Source of the DNA: Acidobacteriota bacterium
GTDB lineage: Bacteria > Acidobacteriota > Terriglobia > Acidiferrales > UBA7541
Direction: 5' to 3'
Assembly: GCA_013289955.1 (NCBI GenBank)
Contig: JABCYZ010000037.1
Span: 1 to 63,162 of the forward strand
DNA length: 63,162 nucleotides
This document shows, piece by piece, positions 1 through 8,189 of this stretch (the stretch's first letter is position 1; each line of letters opens with the position of its first letter). Under the pieces are notes generated by a model. The model saw only the letters and a program-made list of their open reading frames with translations. It ran no database searches and had not been told where the DNA came from. A program made the position numbers and the translations under genes.

Positions 1-191
1 TCAGAACGAGGTGGTGTCAAGGGTCTTCCTGAATTTGCAAAAATGACCAGGGAAAGGAGTTGCTCAGAACTCTAACTATCTAAACGACGTTCCGCCTATC
101 GTTGCGCTACCTTACGAAATCGATGGGGGCGGGACGCGGCATGCTGCACCACTAAAAAGTCGAACGGCGAAAGTAGAGGAGCGCTGGGGGA

Positions 192-923
192 TCAGCTCAT
201 GTAGAGGCCACCGTTGGGGTTGATGGTTTGGCCGGTGATGTAGGAGCTTTGGGCCAGCATGACGGCGATGCGGCCCACTTCGTCGGGGGCGCCCATTCTG
301 CCTACCGGAATGCGGGCGGCGATGTCTCTGGGAAGCGCGGCCACCATGTCGGTTTCGATCAGGGCGGGAGCGATAGCGTTGCAGGTGATTCCTTCTTTGG
401 CGAATTGCGCGGCGTAGGAGCGCGTGAGGCCAAGGATGCCGGCTTTGGTGGCGGCGTAGTGCGGGCCGATGACGCTGCCGTATTGAGCGGCTACCGAGGA
501 GAGGTTGATGATGCGGCCCCATCGGGCGGCGCGCATGGCGGGGAGGACGCGCTGAGTGAGGAGAAAGACGGAGGTGAGATTGACGCGGAGGTACTCATTC
601 CAGATTTCTTCGGTCACTTGATCAGGAGGAATCATTTTGCCGATCCCGGCATTGTTCACGAGAATGCCTACAGGGCCTAATTCGTTTTCAACCGTTTTGA
701 CGAGGCGCTCGACGTCCGCCGAGAGGGAGACGTCGGCCTGGATCGTGATGCACCTCGGTCCCGCGTCGCGGATTGTTTTCAAGACGTTCTCCGCGGCTTC
801 GGCCTGGGCGCGATAGTTGACCGCGATGTCAGCGCCGGCTTCGGCCAGAGCTATGGCAATGGCTTTGCCGATGCCGCGGCTTGCGCCGGTGACCAGGGCG
901 ACGCGTCCGGCTAGGGTGGGCAT
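192..923 (-). CDS. SDR-family oxidoreductase, 3-oxoacyl-ACP reductase (FabG)-like
   Basis: A 243-residue NAD(P)H-dependent short-chain dehydrogenase. The cofactor motif TGASRGIG is at residues 12-19, NNAG at 90-93, catalytic Ser142/143, and YxxxK as Tyr156/Lys160; the C-terminus keeps the SDR pattern YITGQTINPNGG. The open frame extends further upstream, but the ATG at 921-923 is preferred because AGGAG lies 8 nt before it and the Rossmann fold begins right after it. It lies 180 nt downstream of the radical SAM gene on the same strand, with a strong hairpin between them, so co-transcription is uncertain. FabG-like is the closest label; the true substrate (fatty acyl, sugar or polyketide) cannot be read from sequence. 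A role in lipid chemistry would fit the neighbour but is inference. Confidence 0.88.
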   Translation of the reverse strand: MPTLAGRVALVTGASRGIGKAIAIALAEAGADIAVNYRAQAEAAENVLKTIRDAGPRCITIQADVSLSADVERLVKTVENELGPVGILVNNAGIGKMIPPDQVTEEIWNEYLRVNLTSVFLLTQRVLPAMRAARWGRIINLSSVAAQYGSVIGPHYAATKAGILGLTRSYAAQFAKEGITCNAIAPALIETDMVAALPRDIAARIPVGRMGAPDEVGRIAVMLAQSSYITGQTINPNGGLYMS

Positions 924-1000
924 CGAAGAAACTCCTTTGCTGCGGGGATTGGGGTTGGCGCAAAAGTGGCCGGGGGGGCCCCTCTCGGGTGATAAATGGG

Positions 1001-1026
1001 TCTGGCTCCGGTTGCCCGGAGCCAGA
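1001..1026 (-). terminator. Perfect 11-bp hairpin between the radical SAM and SDR genes
   Basis: TCTGGCTCCGG (1001-1011) pairs perfectly with CCGGAGCCAGA (1016-1026) around the loop TTGC. It lies about 80 nt past the radical SAM stop codon. In the minus direction it is followed only by CCCATTTATC, a poor T-tract, so it may be a weak terminator, an mRNA 3'-end stabiliser or a processing site. Confidence 0.5.
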
Positions 1027-1103
1027 TACAAACTGCGGAGTGGACAGGATATATGCCCCCGAAATGGGGCGCAGCAAGCGGTGCCCCTTGAAGTGGCGGC
1101 TGA

Positions 1104-3287
1104 TTAGTCGCCGGCTACGGCTTCGGTGGCTTTTTCAGCGGCGGCGCCGTTGCCGTTGGAGTGGCCGTTGCCAGCAGCAGGCGCGATGGTTACCGGCTTG
1201 CCTGCGCCGGTGAAATTGGCCGGGGTGGCTTTGGCGATGTCGGAAACCGTGCCGATTTGAACGACGGTCGGCTGGGGCTTTTTGAGAACGAGCTCTTCGT
1301 AGATGGCGCGAACTTTGGCTTGCTCCTCGAAAGCTTTCTTTCGGCGGGCGCGATCTTCTTCGGCAGCCGTTTGCGGGATGTCGTGCTCGAGGTGGCGAAC
1401 ACGGGCGGCGTCATCGGCGTCGATCTTCAGGGAGTGTTCGAAGCTCTGGAGATTGACGCTCTTGCCTTTGGCGTAGATCTCGTGTTTGCCGTGGTTCTTG
1501 TACCACTCGGCGACGGTCGCGTTCTTGTGCATGTTTTCGATGATCTGGCGCCAGCCTACGCCGGTGTTATAGGCGCAGAAGGAGATTTCACCTTGCTGGG
1601 TGGCGTAGGGGATGATGCACATTTCCGTGCGGCGGAAGTCGTAGTTGAAAAGATCCTGGAACCACATTCCGGCGATGAAGAGGAAGTTCCAGGGATCCTG
1701 GCGGCGCTTCATAGCGTCGTCAATCTTGCGATCCGGCGAGGTGCGGCCGTACTTGGTCGTCGATCTCTTGGTGAGCGCCCAGGTCTTGTCAAACTTCTTG
1801 AAGAGGGCCGAGAGCGTCAGGCCCTTCGGTCCGCGGAACGGGTGATAGTTCTTCAAGAGGGCCATAGCCATCATGAAGTTCGAGAAAGTCTTGCCTCGGG
1901 CCGCGTCGGTGATGGCGGTGACGTCTTTCGTCAATTGCACCGCATCGAGAAAGCGCGGAACGGGCGCCCATTCCTTGGTCTCTTTGTTGATCATCATGGC
2001 GGTGCCGACGCCGCAATTGGGGTGGCAGCCGCAGCTGAGGGAACCCCAGGTGGATTCCGTGCCCTTCACCATGTCCGCGAATCCGGCGAACGTGCTGATG
2101 AAAGAGATGGGGAACCAGTCGCGCGTGGGTTCGACCTTGCCAACCTGCGCGCTGACGTCCTTTGCAAGATGCGAAAGCGTATAGCGCTGGCGGAGACGGC
2201 GCTCCGGAGTGATGTCTTCATCGCGGCCAGTGAAGGAAACCGGCTGGAAGCTGACGAAGGCGATTTTCTTGGGATTTTCCATCGCGAATTTTACGACAGA
2301 ACCGACCTGGTCGTTGTTCACATTGTTAACAATGGTGACGACCAGAACGATTTCGATGCCGGCTTCGTGCATGTTCTCGATGGCGCGGAGCTTCACGTCA
2401 AAGAGGTTGCCGATCTGGCGGTGGCTGTTGGCATCGTTGCCGATGCCGTCGAATTGCAGGTAGGCGTAGCGCATACCGGCGTCAAAGGCTTTCTTTGAAA
2501 ATTCCTTGCTCTTGGCGAATTCGATGCCGTTGGTGGCGGCTTGAACGCTGTTGTAACCGATCTTGCGGGCGTAGGCGACGGCGTCCAGGAAGAGCGGGCT
2601 CATGGTCGGCTCGCCGCCTGAGAACTGGACCGACATCTGGCGGCGCGGCTTGATTTTAAGGGCGTTGTCTAAGATTTCTTTAACTTCATCCCAGCCGAGT
2701 TCGTGGACGTAGCCGACTTGGTTGGCGTCCATGAAGCAGGGATCGCACATCATATTGCAACGGTTGGTGAGGTCGACGGTCAGAACGGAACCGCGGCCGT
2801 AGCGCACGGTCGAAGAGCCGTGCTTGTGGAGATCTTCGTCGTTGTGCGCGGGAATATCGCGGCCCGGGAACTGCTTTTCGATCCAATCGAGGAACTTGGC
2901 ATCAATGGCCATCATGTCCTCGTAGTGGCCGTGGATGGGGCAATCCTTGATCATCCAGATCTGATTGTCGCGCTCGATGATCTGCGCCTTGATTTCGCCG
3001 ACTTTCTCGTTCATCAGATCACGCCAGTCTTTCTTGCCGGCGATGATCGCTTCCCGCGCCTCTTTAACGCATGCAGGGCACAGAGAATCGGTTTGCCGCG
3101 GGAAGCCAAGCGTGGGCTTGGTCTTTTCCCAGGACTTGAGCAGCGGCTTATCGGACCACTGCGGCGTGACGGAAGGATTCGGATTGCGCTTGTTGAAATG
3201 CTGGATGCTGTTAAAAGTGATGGCTGCGGTCTTGCACAGCGCCCAGTCAATCGTTCTCAGAATCTGTGTCCCCACACGATTCGGCAT
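1104..3287 (-). CDS. Radical SAM protein resembling tetraether/membrane-spanning lipid synthases (Tes/Mss-like)
   Basis: A 727-residue radical SAM enzyme. Cys177, Cys181 and Cys184 form the CX3CX2C motif that binds the SAM [4Fe-4S] cluster, followed by SGGEPTMSP at 223-231. Extra cysteines fit the archaeal Tes architecture: CPxC at 70-73 and Cys116 in DCPIHG before the core, CGCHPNC at 419-425, and Cys557 and Cys571 after it. Tes-type enzymes join two lipid tails through a C-C bond; bacterial relatives are linked to diabolic-type membrane-spanning acids, and Acidobacteria are known to make iso-diabolic acid. The last 50 residues are Ala/Gly/Asn-rich and probably disordered. The ATG at 3285-3287 has a GAGGG element about 12 nt upstream. 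Family placement is from remembered motif layout; membership in another SPASM-like branch is possible. Confidence 0.72.
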   Translation of the reverse strand: MPNRVGTQILRTIDWALCKTAAITFNSIQHFNKRNPNPSVTPQWSDKPLLKSWEKTKPTLGFPRQTDSLCPACVKEAREAIIAGKKDWRDLMNEKVGEIKAQIIERDNQIWMIKDCPIHGHYEDMMAIDAKFLDWIEKQFPGRDIPAHNDEDLHKHGSSTVRYGRGSVLTVDLTNRCNMMCDPCFMDANQVGYVHELGWDEVKEILDNALKIKPRRQMSVQFSGGEPTMSPLFLDAVAYARKIGYNSVQAATNGIEFAKSKEFSKKAFDAGMRYAYLQFDGIGNDANSHRQIGNLFDVKLRAIENMHEAGIEIVLVVTIVNNVNNDQVGSVVKFAMENPKKIAFVSFQPVSFTGRDEDITPERRLRQRYTLSHLAKDVSAQVGKVEPTRDWFPISFISTFAGFADMVKGTESTWGSLSCGCHPNCGVGTAMMINKETKEWAPVPRFLDAVQLTKDVTAITDAARGKTFSNFMMAMALLKNYHPFRGPKGLTLSALFKKFDKTWALTKRSTTKYGRTSPDRKIDDAMKRRQDPWNFLFIAGMWFQDLFNYDFRRTEMCIIPYATQQGEISFCAYNTGVGWRQIIENMHKNATVAEWYKNHGKHEIYAKGKSVNLQSFEHSLKIDADDAARVRHLEHDIPQTAAEEDRARRKKAFEEQAKVRAIYEELVLKKPQPTVVQIGTVSDIAKATPANFTGAGKPVTIAPAAGNGHSNGNGAAAEKATEAVAGD

Positions 3288-3620
3288 AAAGCTCTACCCT
3301 CGCTTTCAAAAAATGCGGCCCAACAGCTCACTTTATTGGATGAAAACCGAGCCCTCTACAGCCCCCCGGCCCGGAATACCGTACCATTCTAGCTGGGTAC
3401 TTCCAATAAGTCTTTGTGCGCCTATAGTTTGACGGTAAAGGGGGGAGGAAGCCAGAAGGAAGCGGTGAACCGTCGAAATTGGGGGTTGAACGGTAATGGA
3501 GGGCAGCGAACGGCAAGGGAGGAGGGGGCCGGAGGGGGGTTACTTCTAGAGCGAATGGGCTAGAACTTTGCGCTTTTCGGGAAGGGACTAGTTTCGTTTG
3601 GGGAAAATCTAAGCATCGGG
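3288..3620. other. 333-nt intergenic region upstream of the radical SAM gene
   Basis: No convincing gene. The side near 3620 is unusually G-rich on the plus strand (repeated runs GGGGGG, GGAGGAGGGGG around 3438-3540). A possible minus-strand -10 element TAGAAT (plus 3386-3391) lies about 100 nt before the radical SAM start, but I see no good -35 partner. Short open frames here look like chance. Confidence 0.5.
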
Positions 3621-4709
3621 CTACTCGTTCAAAGTGGGGCGTATGACGGCGGTCACAAAATGGGCGAAGTGAGAAGCGCCTTCATCAAGCTGGAGCCAGC
3701 GCACCACGCAATGATCGGCGAGATACTTTGTCACCCGCGATTCGGGGATGCCGAGATGCTCGGCAAGCTGCGGCTTGAGGGAATCGGCGCCGCGGCGACT
3801 TGCGCCGCCGCGCAGGAGATTTCCGACGGCGATGCGCAGAGTCTGACAGGCCTCGACGTAGTAGTAGCTGGTGAGATCGGAATCGGTAAGCACGAAAACG
3901 CCGGGACCGACGGGCGCGTGATCTGCTTCGCTGAGTTTTACCGGGGGGCAGGTCAGTAAACGCCGGAGTTGCATCTCGAGGAGAGACAGCCTCGAGGAGA
4001 GACCGGGATCGCCCGAACGCCCGCGGACGCTCGGGCCGCCGGGATCGCCGATGGGTTCCGCGGGGAGCGAAGCAATAGCGCGGTTATCCGCGGACCTGGA
4101 GGGCCTGGGCTTCGATGGTTCATCGAACACTCGCTGGGGCAAACCTTTGGCGGGAGCCGGTGGAGCTGCTTCGGCGGTCCGGGACGCGGGCAGAGCGGCG
4201 GAGCCCTTGGGGGCTTCGCCTTTGCGGCGATTGCGGCCTCCGCGGCGGCCACGACGGCGGCGCTTTTTGTCCGGCGAATCGGCGGACTCCGCGACGGCAT
4301 TCAGGGAGGCCTCCTCGGTCGCCATTTCGGATTCGGCAGCCGCACTCGAAGACTCAGACGCAGCCAAATTTTCTTCAGCAGCAGAAGCGGGCTCGGCATC
4401 GGGACCAGGCGGCGTCAGCATAAAATCGCCGGAGGAGTGCGCGGGATCGACGGCGGAAACTTCCGCGCCGAGGCGGACTGCGGCTTCCTGCGCCTTCGTT
4501 TTCCAATCGGCTCTGCGGAAACGCTCGGCTGCTGCGAGATACCATTTGGCGGCTTCAGGATTTTGGCCGGCGGTTTCGAAATAGCGCGCCAGTTCAAACG
4601 CCACCATGGCATCGCGCGTTTTTTCGTACAAACTGGAGAGTTGCCCGACGGGGTCCTTGCCGGTGCGGGCCCGACGAATCCGGGCGGTGATCTGTTTCCA
4701 GTCAGCCAT
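3621..4709 (-). CDS. Hypothetical protein with basic linker and degenerate GIY-YIG-like C-terminus
   Basis: A 362-residue protein in three parts. Residues 1-80 are helical and TPR-like (SLYEKTRDAMVAFELARYF, then AAKWYLAAAERFRRADW). The middle is acidic, then strongly basic (RRRRGRRGGRNRRKGE), likely disordered and nucleic-acid binding. The C-terminal 120 residues follow a GIY-YIG outline: GPGVFVLTDSDLTSYYYVE, then LRIAVGNLLRGG, and a final HFAHFVTAVIRPTLNE in the place of the usual Glu...P.lN ending. The classical catalytic Tyr/Arg/Glu set is not clearly present, so nuclease activity is doubtful. It is a lone minus-strand gene with a TACAAT hexamer about 12 nt before the ATG. The name is descriptive only. 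Confidence 0.6.
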   Translation of the reverse strand: MADWKQITARIRRARTGKDPVGQLSSLYEKTRDAMVAFELARYFETAGQNPEAAKWYLAAAERFRRADWKTKAQEAAVRLGAEVSAVDPAHSSGDFMLTPPGPDAEPASAAEENLAASESSSAAAESEMATEEASLNAVAESADSPDKKRRRRGRRGGRNRRKGEAPKGSAALPASRTAEAAPPAPAKGLPQRVFDEPSKPRPSRSADNRAIASLPAEPIGDPGGPSVRGRSGDPGLSSRLSLLEMQLRRLLTCPPVKLSEADHAPVGPGVFVLTDSDLTSYYYVEACQTLRIAVGNLLRGGASRRGADSLKPQLAEHLGIPESRVTKYLADHCVVRWLQLDEGASHFAHFVTAVIRPTLNE

Positions 4710-4860
4710 GTGTCGGGATGCATTGTAGCAGCGGAAGCGCGCTACAGCCAGAGGAGGCAGGCAAACCGAGGCAAAAGATTATTTTGCCCCGGGGGATGAT
4801 TCTTTATTGACGGCGGGAAAGGCTGTGAGTATTCTCGGAGTAGCCCTCATGGAGGCTTCA

Positions 4861-5547
4861 ATGGCGCGCTCGCGCGAAATTGTTGCTGCAATCTTAGCAT
4901 CTGGTTTATTAATGACTCCTGTCTGGGGCGCTTCTACCGGCGCGCTGGGGACAGTTGTATCTTCGGACCACGCGAGTATCAGCGGAGCGGGCGCAGCCGT
5001 TGGCACAACCATTTTTGACGGCGATACGTTGAGCACAGCCGACACCGGGAACGTGCAGTTGCGAACGGGGAATGCGCGGTTTCAGCTTTCAGCGTCTTCG
5101 GAAGCCAAAGTCGGTGATGTTGGCGGGATGCCCACGGTAACTCTGCTGCGGGGATCGGGTACATTCTCGACAGCCAGCGTAAAAGCGTTTGCCTTGAATG
5201 CGTTGACGGCGGTGATCAAGCCCGTGTCGGACGAACCCACGGTCGGAATCGTGACCGTGCTCGGTGAAAAGGAATTGCTGGTGAATTGCACGCGTGGCGC
5301 GCTGACGATTACGGTTGGCGATGACTCGCGGGTGATCCCGGAAGGCAGCGCCTATCGCATTGTTCTCGAACCGTCGGCCGAGGAAGCGCAGGACCAGCCT
5401 CCGCCGCAGGGAGCAGGGTCGAAGGGAACAGGCCGGCCGCCGCTCATGGCAGCGAGGAGCAGGTTTGTGTGGTACGCAACGGCAGCGGTGGCCCTGTTGA
5501 CCGTCTTCGCGATTCACAAAGCGCTGGAAAGTCCGGACCGGCCGTAA
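4861..5547 (+). CDS. Secreted FecR-like protein with C-terminal membrane anchor
   Basis: A 228-residue protein with an N-terminal signal peptide (basic start, hydrophobic stretch, APVWGAS-like cleavage region), a beta-rich middle and one C-terminal hydrophobic helix (FVWYATAAVALLTVFAI) ending in a short tail. The middle (FDGDTLSTADTGNVQLRTGN, later VTVLGEKELLVNCTRGALTI) resembles the FecR fold: an initial level setting, a 'dynamic' strand and a G-rich turn. Two starts have good ribosome sites: the ATG at 4861 (GGAGG, 5 nt away) and the ATG at 4849 (GGAG, 8 nt away); I use 4861 because the signal peptide then begins with Met-Ala-Arg-Ser-Arg. It is transcribed alone and converges on ridA. Function unknown. 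Confidence 0.68.
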   Translation: MARSREIVAAILASGLLMTPVWGASTGALGTVVSSDHASISGAGAAVGTTIFDGDTLSTADTGNVQLRTGNARFQLSASSEAKVGDVGGMPTVTLLRGSGTFSTASVKAFALNALTAVIKPVSDEPTVGIVTVLGEKELLVNCTRGALTITVGDDSRVIPEGSAYRIVLEPSAEEAQDQPPPQGAGSKGTGRPPLMAARSRFVWYATAAVALLTVFAIHKALESPDRP

Positions 5548-5565
5548 TTCGTTTTTCCCCGCAGT

Positions 5566-5943
5566 TCAAATTGTCGCGATAACTTCCATTTCGACGAGAG
5601 CGTCCTTCGGCAGCCGTGCGACCTCGACCGTCGAGCGGGCCGGAGGAGTCGTGCCAAAGTAGCGGGCGTAAACTTCGTTCATCGCGGCAAAGTCGCCCAT
5701 GTTCTTCAGAAAGACCGTCGTCTTGATGACGTGTCCCAGCTTGCTTCCCGCCGCTTCGACAATGCCCTTCACGTTTTCCAGTGTGCGCTCGGTCTGCTGC
5801 TGGATGTCTCCGCCAACAAATTCGTTGGTCTTCGGATCGATGGAAACTTGTCCGGAAACGAAGAGAAGCCCGTTCACCTTGATGGCCTGCGAATAAGGGC
5901 CGATCGGTTTTGGCCCGCGATCCGTTAGAACAATTTCTCTCAT
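5566..5943 (-). CDS. ridA: RidA family enamine/imine deaminase
   Basis: 125 residues, the standard length for the YjgF/YER057c/UK114 family. RidA hydrolyses reactive 2-aminoacrylate and related imines released by PLP enzymes. The signature PPARSTVEVARLPKDALVEME is intact, with the substrate-binding Arg103 and the acidic residues near 118-120; GPYSQA near the N-terminus is also typical. The ATG overlaps the TGA of the upstream M1-like gene by 4 nt (ATGA, 5940-5943), so translation is probably coupled and the gene is the last of a three-gene operon with that gene and a lipoprotein gene. Confidence 0.95.
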   Translation of the reverse strand: MREIVLTDRGPKPIGPYSQAIKVNGLLFVSGQVSIDPKTNEFVGGDIQQQTERTLENVKGIVEAAGSKLGHVIKTTVFLKNMGDFAAMNEVYARYFGTTPPARSTVEVARLPKDALVEMEVIATI

Positions 5944-7412
5944 GGCTTAGTCTCCTTGAAATTGCTGGCGATGGAAGCAGAAGCATTTTCGTAACGTGCG
6001 CGAAACTCATCAGGTACGCCGGGGCGTTTCATCCACAGCCGGACGAACTCCGCGACATTCTGATGGCTCTCCTCTTCAAACGCGGCTATAAAATCATCGA
6101 GGTTGAAGCCGCGCCCCTGGCGAGCCGAGAGCATGTGGTTGATCGCGTGGCGGAAAACATCCCGGCCATAGCGCTCCTCGAGCGCGTAGAAGAAGAGAAA
6201 ACTCTTTGCGCGCACAACGTTTTCCTCTTCCGTCTTACGCGCACCGGCGCTCTTCGGAATCATACCCAGGGCCCGGCGGATTGTCTCGGTGCGGGAAGAA
6301 GGGCCCTCGATGGCTTCTTGTCCGAGCGCTGAGGCGAAAGCGGGTAGCGCAGAAAGAGGAGGCTGCTGGTCGTAATAGCCCGGGTTCTGACCGTACCCGA
6401 GCCAGCTTGCCGCAAGGGCAGGCGCGGCGGCAGCCAGTTTCAGAGCTCCGCCGCCAAAATCAATGAGCACGGTGTCCAGGGAGGCCAGTTCTGAGGAAGC
6501 GGCGCGAGGCTCGCGACTCAAGAGATCGGCATAGGAAGATTCCCGGGCGGTAAAGCAGCCGTCTCGGGCGGGACATTCGACAATCCAGAAGGGACGCGAC
6601 TTCTGGTGGCGGGCACCGAAGGTGGCGTCGTAGGCCTGGATGGCACGGACGAGAGCTTCGGCGGACTCGCGCAATGGAGCGGATTCCCGGGCGCGTGCCC
6701 AGAGAAAGACTTTGTCGCCTGTGCCGGTGTCCGGCGATGTCTCCTGGTAAAGGCCAGCAACGACGAACGGATAGCGGTCCTCGGGATGTTGTACGGACTG
6801 AACCGTGACTTCGCGTGCCGTGCGCGACATTTTTTGGGAGCGGCCGCTCGTGTGAACCAGAAAACCTTCTGGCACGCGCACGATCAACTTCCACTCTTTT
6901 GGAGGAACTCCCCCGCTGGCAAAGAGGCCCTCGGAGGGGAGCAGCTCTGGCGCCCAGCCTTCCGCGGGCAGAAAAAATGCATCGGGCGCAAAACGGAAAC
7001 CCTCTGATCCAGCGGGCGGACTCTGAAATTCGGAGGAGAGATGGAGAGTGTGACGCTCCTGAACCTTCCAGGGCTGGGGAAGAGCGAGCGAAGTGGCGCG
7101 CTGGTTCGCAAAGGACTTTTGCTCGGCAAGTGACGCGCCGTCCCAACTGGCTTCTGAGGCCGCAACCTGAAAGCTTCGCCGCCCGGGCAGGCGCAGCTCT
7201 AGACTGGATACGGGCCGAGTTCCCGTATTCCGGAGCTGGTAGTCCGAGTCGACGCGAATCCTCGGATCGGGCCCGGGCATGAACTGCACGCGAATTTCCT
7301 GATTCTCAATGGAGTAGCCCGGTCCGAGGGCGACGGCGCAGGAAGAAACCCAAAGTCCTACAGGGGCGAGAAGCAGACAAAGAAGCAGGCGGAGATGCGG
7401 GCGCGGCGGCAA
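5940..7412 (-). CDS. M1-peptidase-like protein lacking the zinc site (pseudo-enzyme), exported
   Basis: About 490 residues: a signal or lipoprotein signal peptide (hydrophobic LRLLLCLLLAPVGLWVSSC), a beta-sandwich region and a helical region whose end (SFLFFYALEERYGRDVF through FVRLWMKRPGVPDEF) matches M1 gluzincins. In the position of HExxHxWFG the protein reads PALAASWLG (about residues 331-339): both histidines and the glutamate are gone, while Trp and Gly remain. Zinc peptidase activity is therefore not expected; a binding or scaffold role is likely. The frame opens at a TTG (7484), but I prefer the TTG at 7412 since it gives a normal 25-residue signal peptide; neither has a strong ribosome site. 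It follows the lipoprotein gene and is coupled to ridA. Confidence 0.75.
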   Translation of the reverse strand: MPPRPHLRLLLCLLLAPVGLWVSSCAVALGPGYSIENQEIRVQFMPGPDPRIRVDSDYQLRNTGTRPVSSLELRLPGRRSFQVAASEASWDGASLAEQKSFANQRATSLALPQPWKVQERHTLHLSSEFQSPPAGSEGFRFAPDAFFLPAEGWAPELLPSEGLFASGGVPPKEWKLIVRVPEGFLVHTSGRSQKMSRTAREVTVQSVQHPEDRYPFVVAGLYQETSPDTGTGDKVFLWARARESAPLRESAEALVRAIQAYDATFGARHQKSRPFWIVECPARDGCFTARESSYADLLSREPRAASSELASLDTVLIDFGGGALKLAAAAPALAASWLGYGQNPGYYDQQPPLSALPAFASALGQEAIEGPSSRTETIRRALGMIPKSAGARKTEEENVVRAKSFLFFYALEERYGRDVFRHAINHMLSARQGRGFNLDDFIAAFEEESHQNVAEFVRLWMKRPGVPDEFRARYENASASIASNFKETKP

Positions 7413-7490
7413 AGCGGTTCGATTGTAGCGGGGGAAACGGGAAGAAGCAAAAGGGAGGAGCCCGGTCGGGCCGCCCGGAAACAACAGGCC

Positions 7491-8099
7491 TCAGCCGGGT
7501 TTGCGGCCGCGAACCCGGACAAAAGACGTGTCTTTGTGATTGCGGGCGCTCTCGCGAGCTTTAATTTCCTTTTCGGCCTGTTCGTCCGTCATTCCGGCAT
7601 GGATGCGGTCGAGGATCTGGCGTTCTGTCAACCCGGTGTTTTTGAGCCGCGAGATTTCGGCGCTGGCCATAACAGGCAAGCCGTCCAGATGGCGCTGAAG
7701 GACGAGCTGGACGGTCGAATCCGAAAGACCGATCAGCTTGAGAGTAACGGCGTCGATGCTGATGGCATCGAGCTGGTCGGCGTGAGCGATATCGAGAATC
7801 TGCTGCTCCGTAAATCCGGCGCCGGCCAGATCGGAAGCGGATTCGGCGCTCAGGAAGATACGCTTGTGAACGTGTGCGGCGCTCACCAGCTCCACACAAG
7901 TGTCATCGCTGATCCTTGCGTGTTTCATCTTGACGACCTGGGCAATCTCCGGGTCCGAGACATTGAGAGCCTTGAGCTGCTCGATGTCGCTTGAAAACAT
8001 CCCTGCCTGGTCCAGCGGACGATAGTCCGTGAGGGGATGCTGATGGCAGCCCGCCGCTGCCAAAACGCATACGCCGAGAAGGAATCGTGGGTGCCGCAT
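7491..8099 (-). CDS. Putative lipoprotein with repeated helical units
   Basis: 202 residues with a lipoprotein signal ending LAAAGC (Cys18), so probably lipid-anchored. The mature part holds at least three related helix-turn-helix units: IEQLKALNVSDPEIAQVV, ASDLAGAGFTEQQILDIA and ISRLKNTGLTERQILDRI. Each has the form I/xxLxxxG(L/F)T/SexqIldi. The C-terminus is basic. It is the first gene of a likely operon with the M1-like gene and ridA. The start has a TACAAT hexamer 6 nt upstream (8106-8111) and only AGGA overlapping the spacer, suggesting a leaderless message. I do not recognise a named family. Confidence 0.72.
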   Translation of the reverse strand: MRHPRFLLGVCVLAAAGCHQHPLTDYRPLDQAGMFSSDIEQLKALNVSDPEIAQVVKMKHARISDDTCVELVSAAHVHKRIFLSAESASDLAGAGFTEQQILDIAHADQLDAISIDAVTLKLIGLSDSTVQLVLQRHLDGLPVMASAEISRLKNTGLTERQILDRIHAGMTDEQAEKEIKARESARNHKDTSFVRVRGRKPG

Positions 8100-8105
8100 A
8101 TTCCT

Positions 8106-8111
8106 ATTGTA
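8106..8111 (-). promoter_or_regulatory. -10 hexamer TACAAT placed for leaderless transcription
   Basis: On the minus strand TACAAT is followed by six bases and the ATG of the lipoprotein gene at 8097-8099. A transcript from this hexamer would begin at or next to the start codon. No good -35 match is visible. Confidence 0.45.
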
Positions 8112-8189
8112 GGGTCCCGGGAAGCGGGAAATGAGGATGTGTGCCTGGCTGATACCCGGCAGAAAGGACAGGTCCCGGAAGCGGCAAGC

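Noticed and set aside
1..75. Short frames entering from the left edge (for example ending at 46 or 75)
   Set aside because: Too short to judge coding character or direction.
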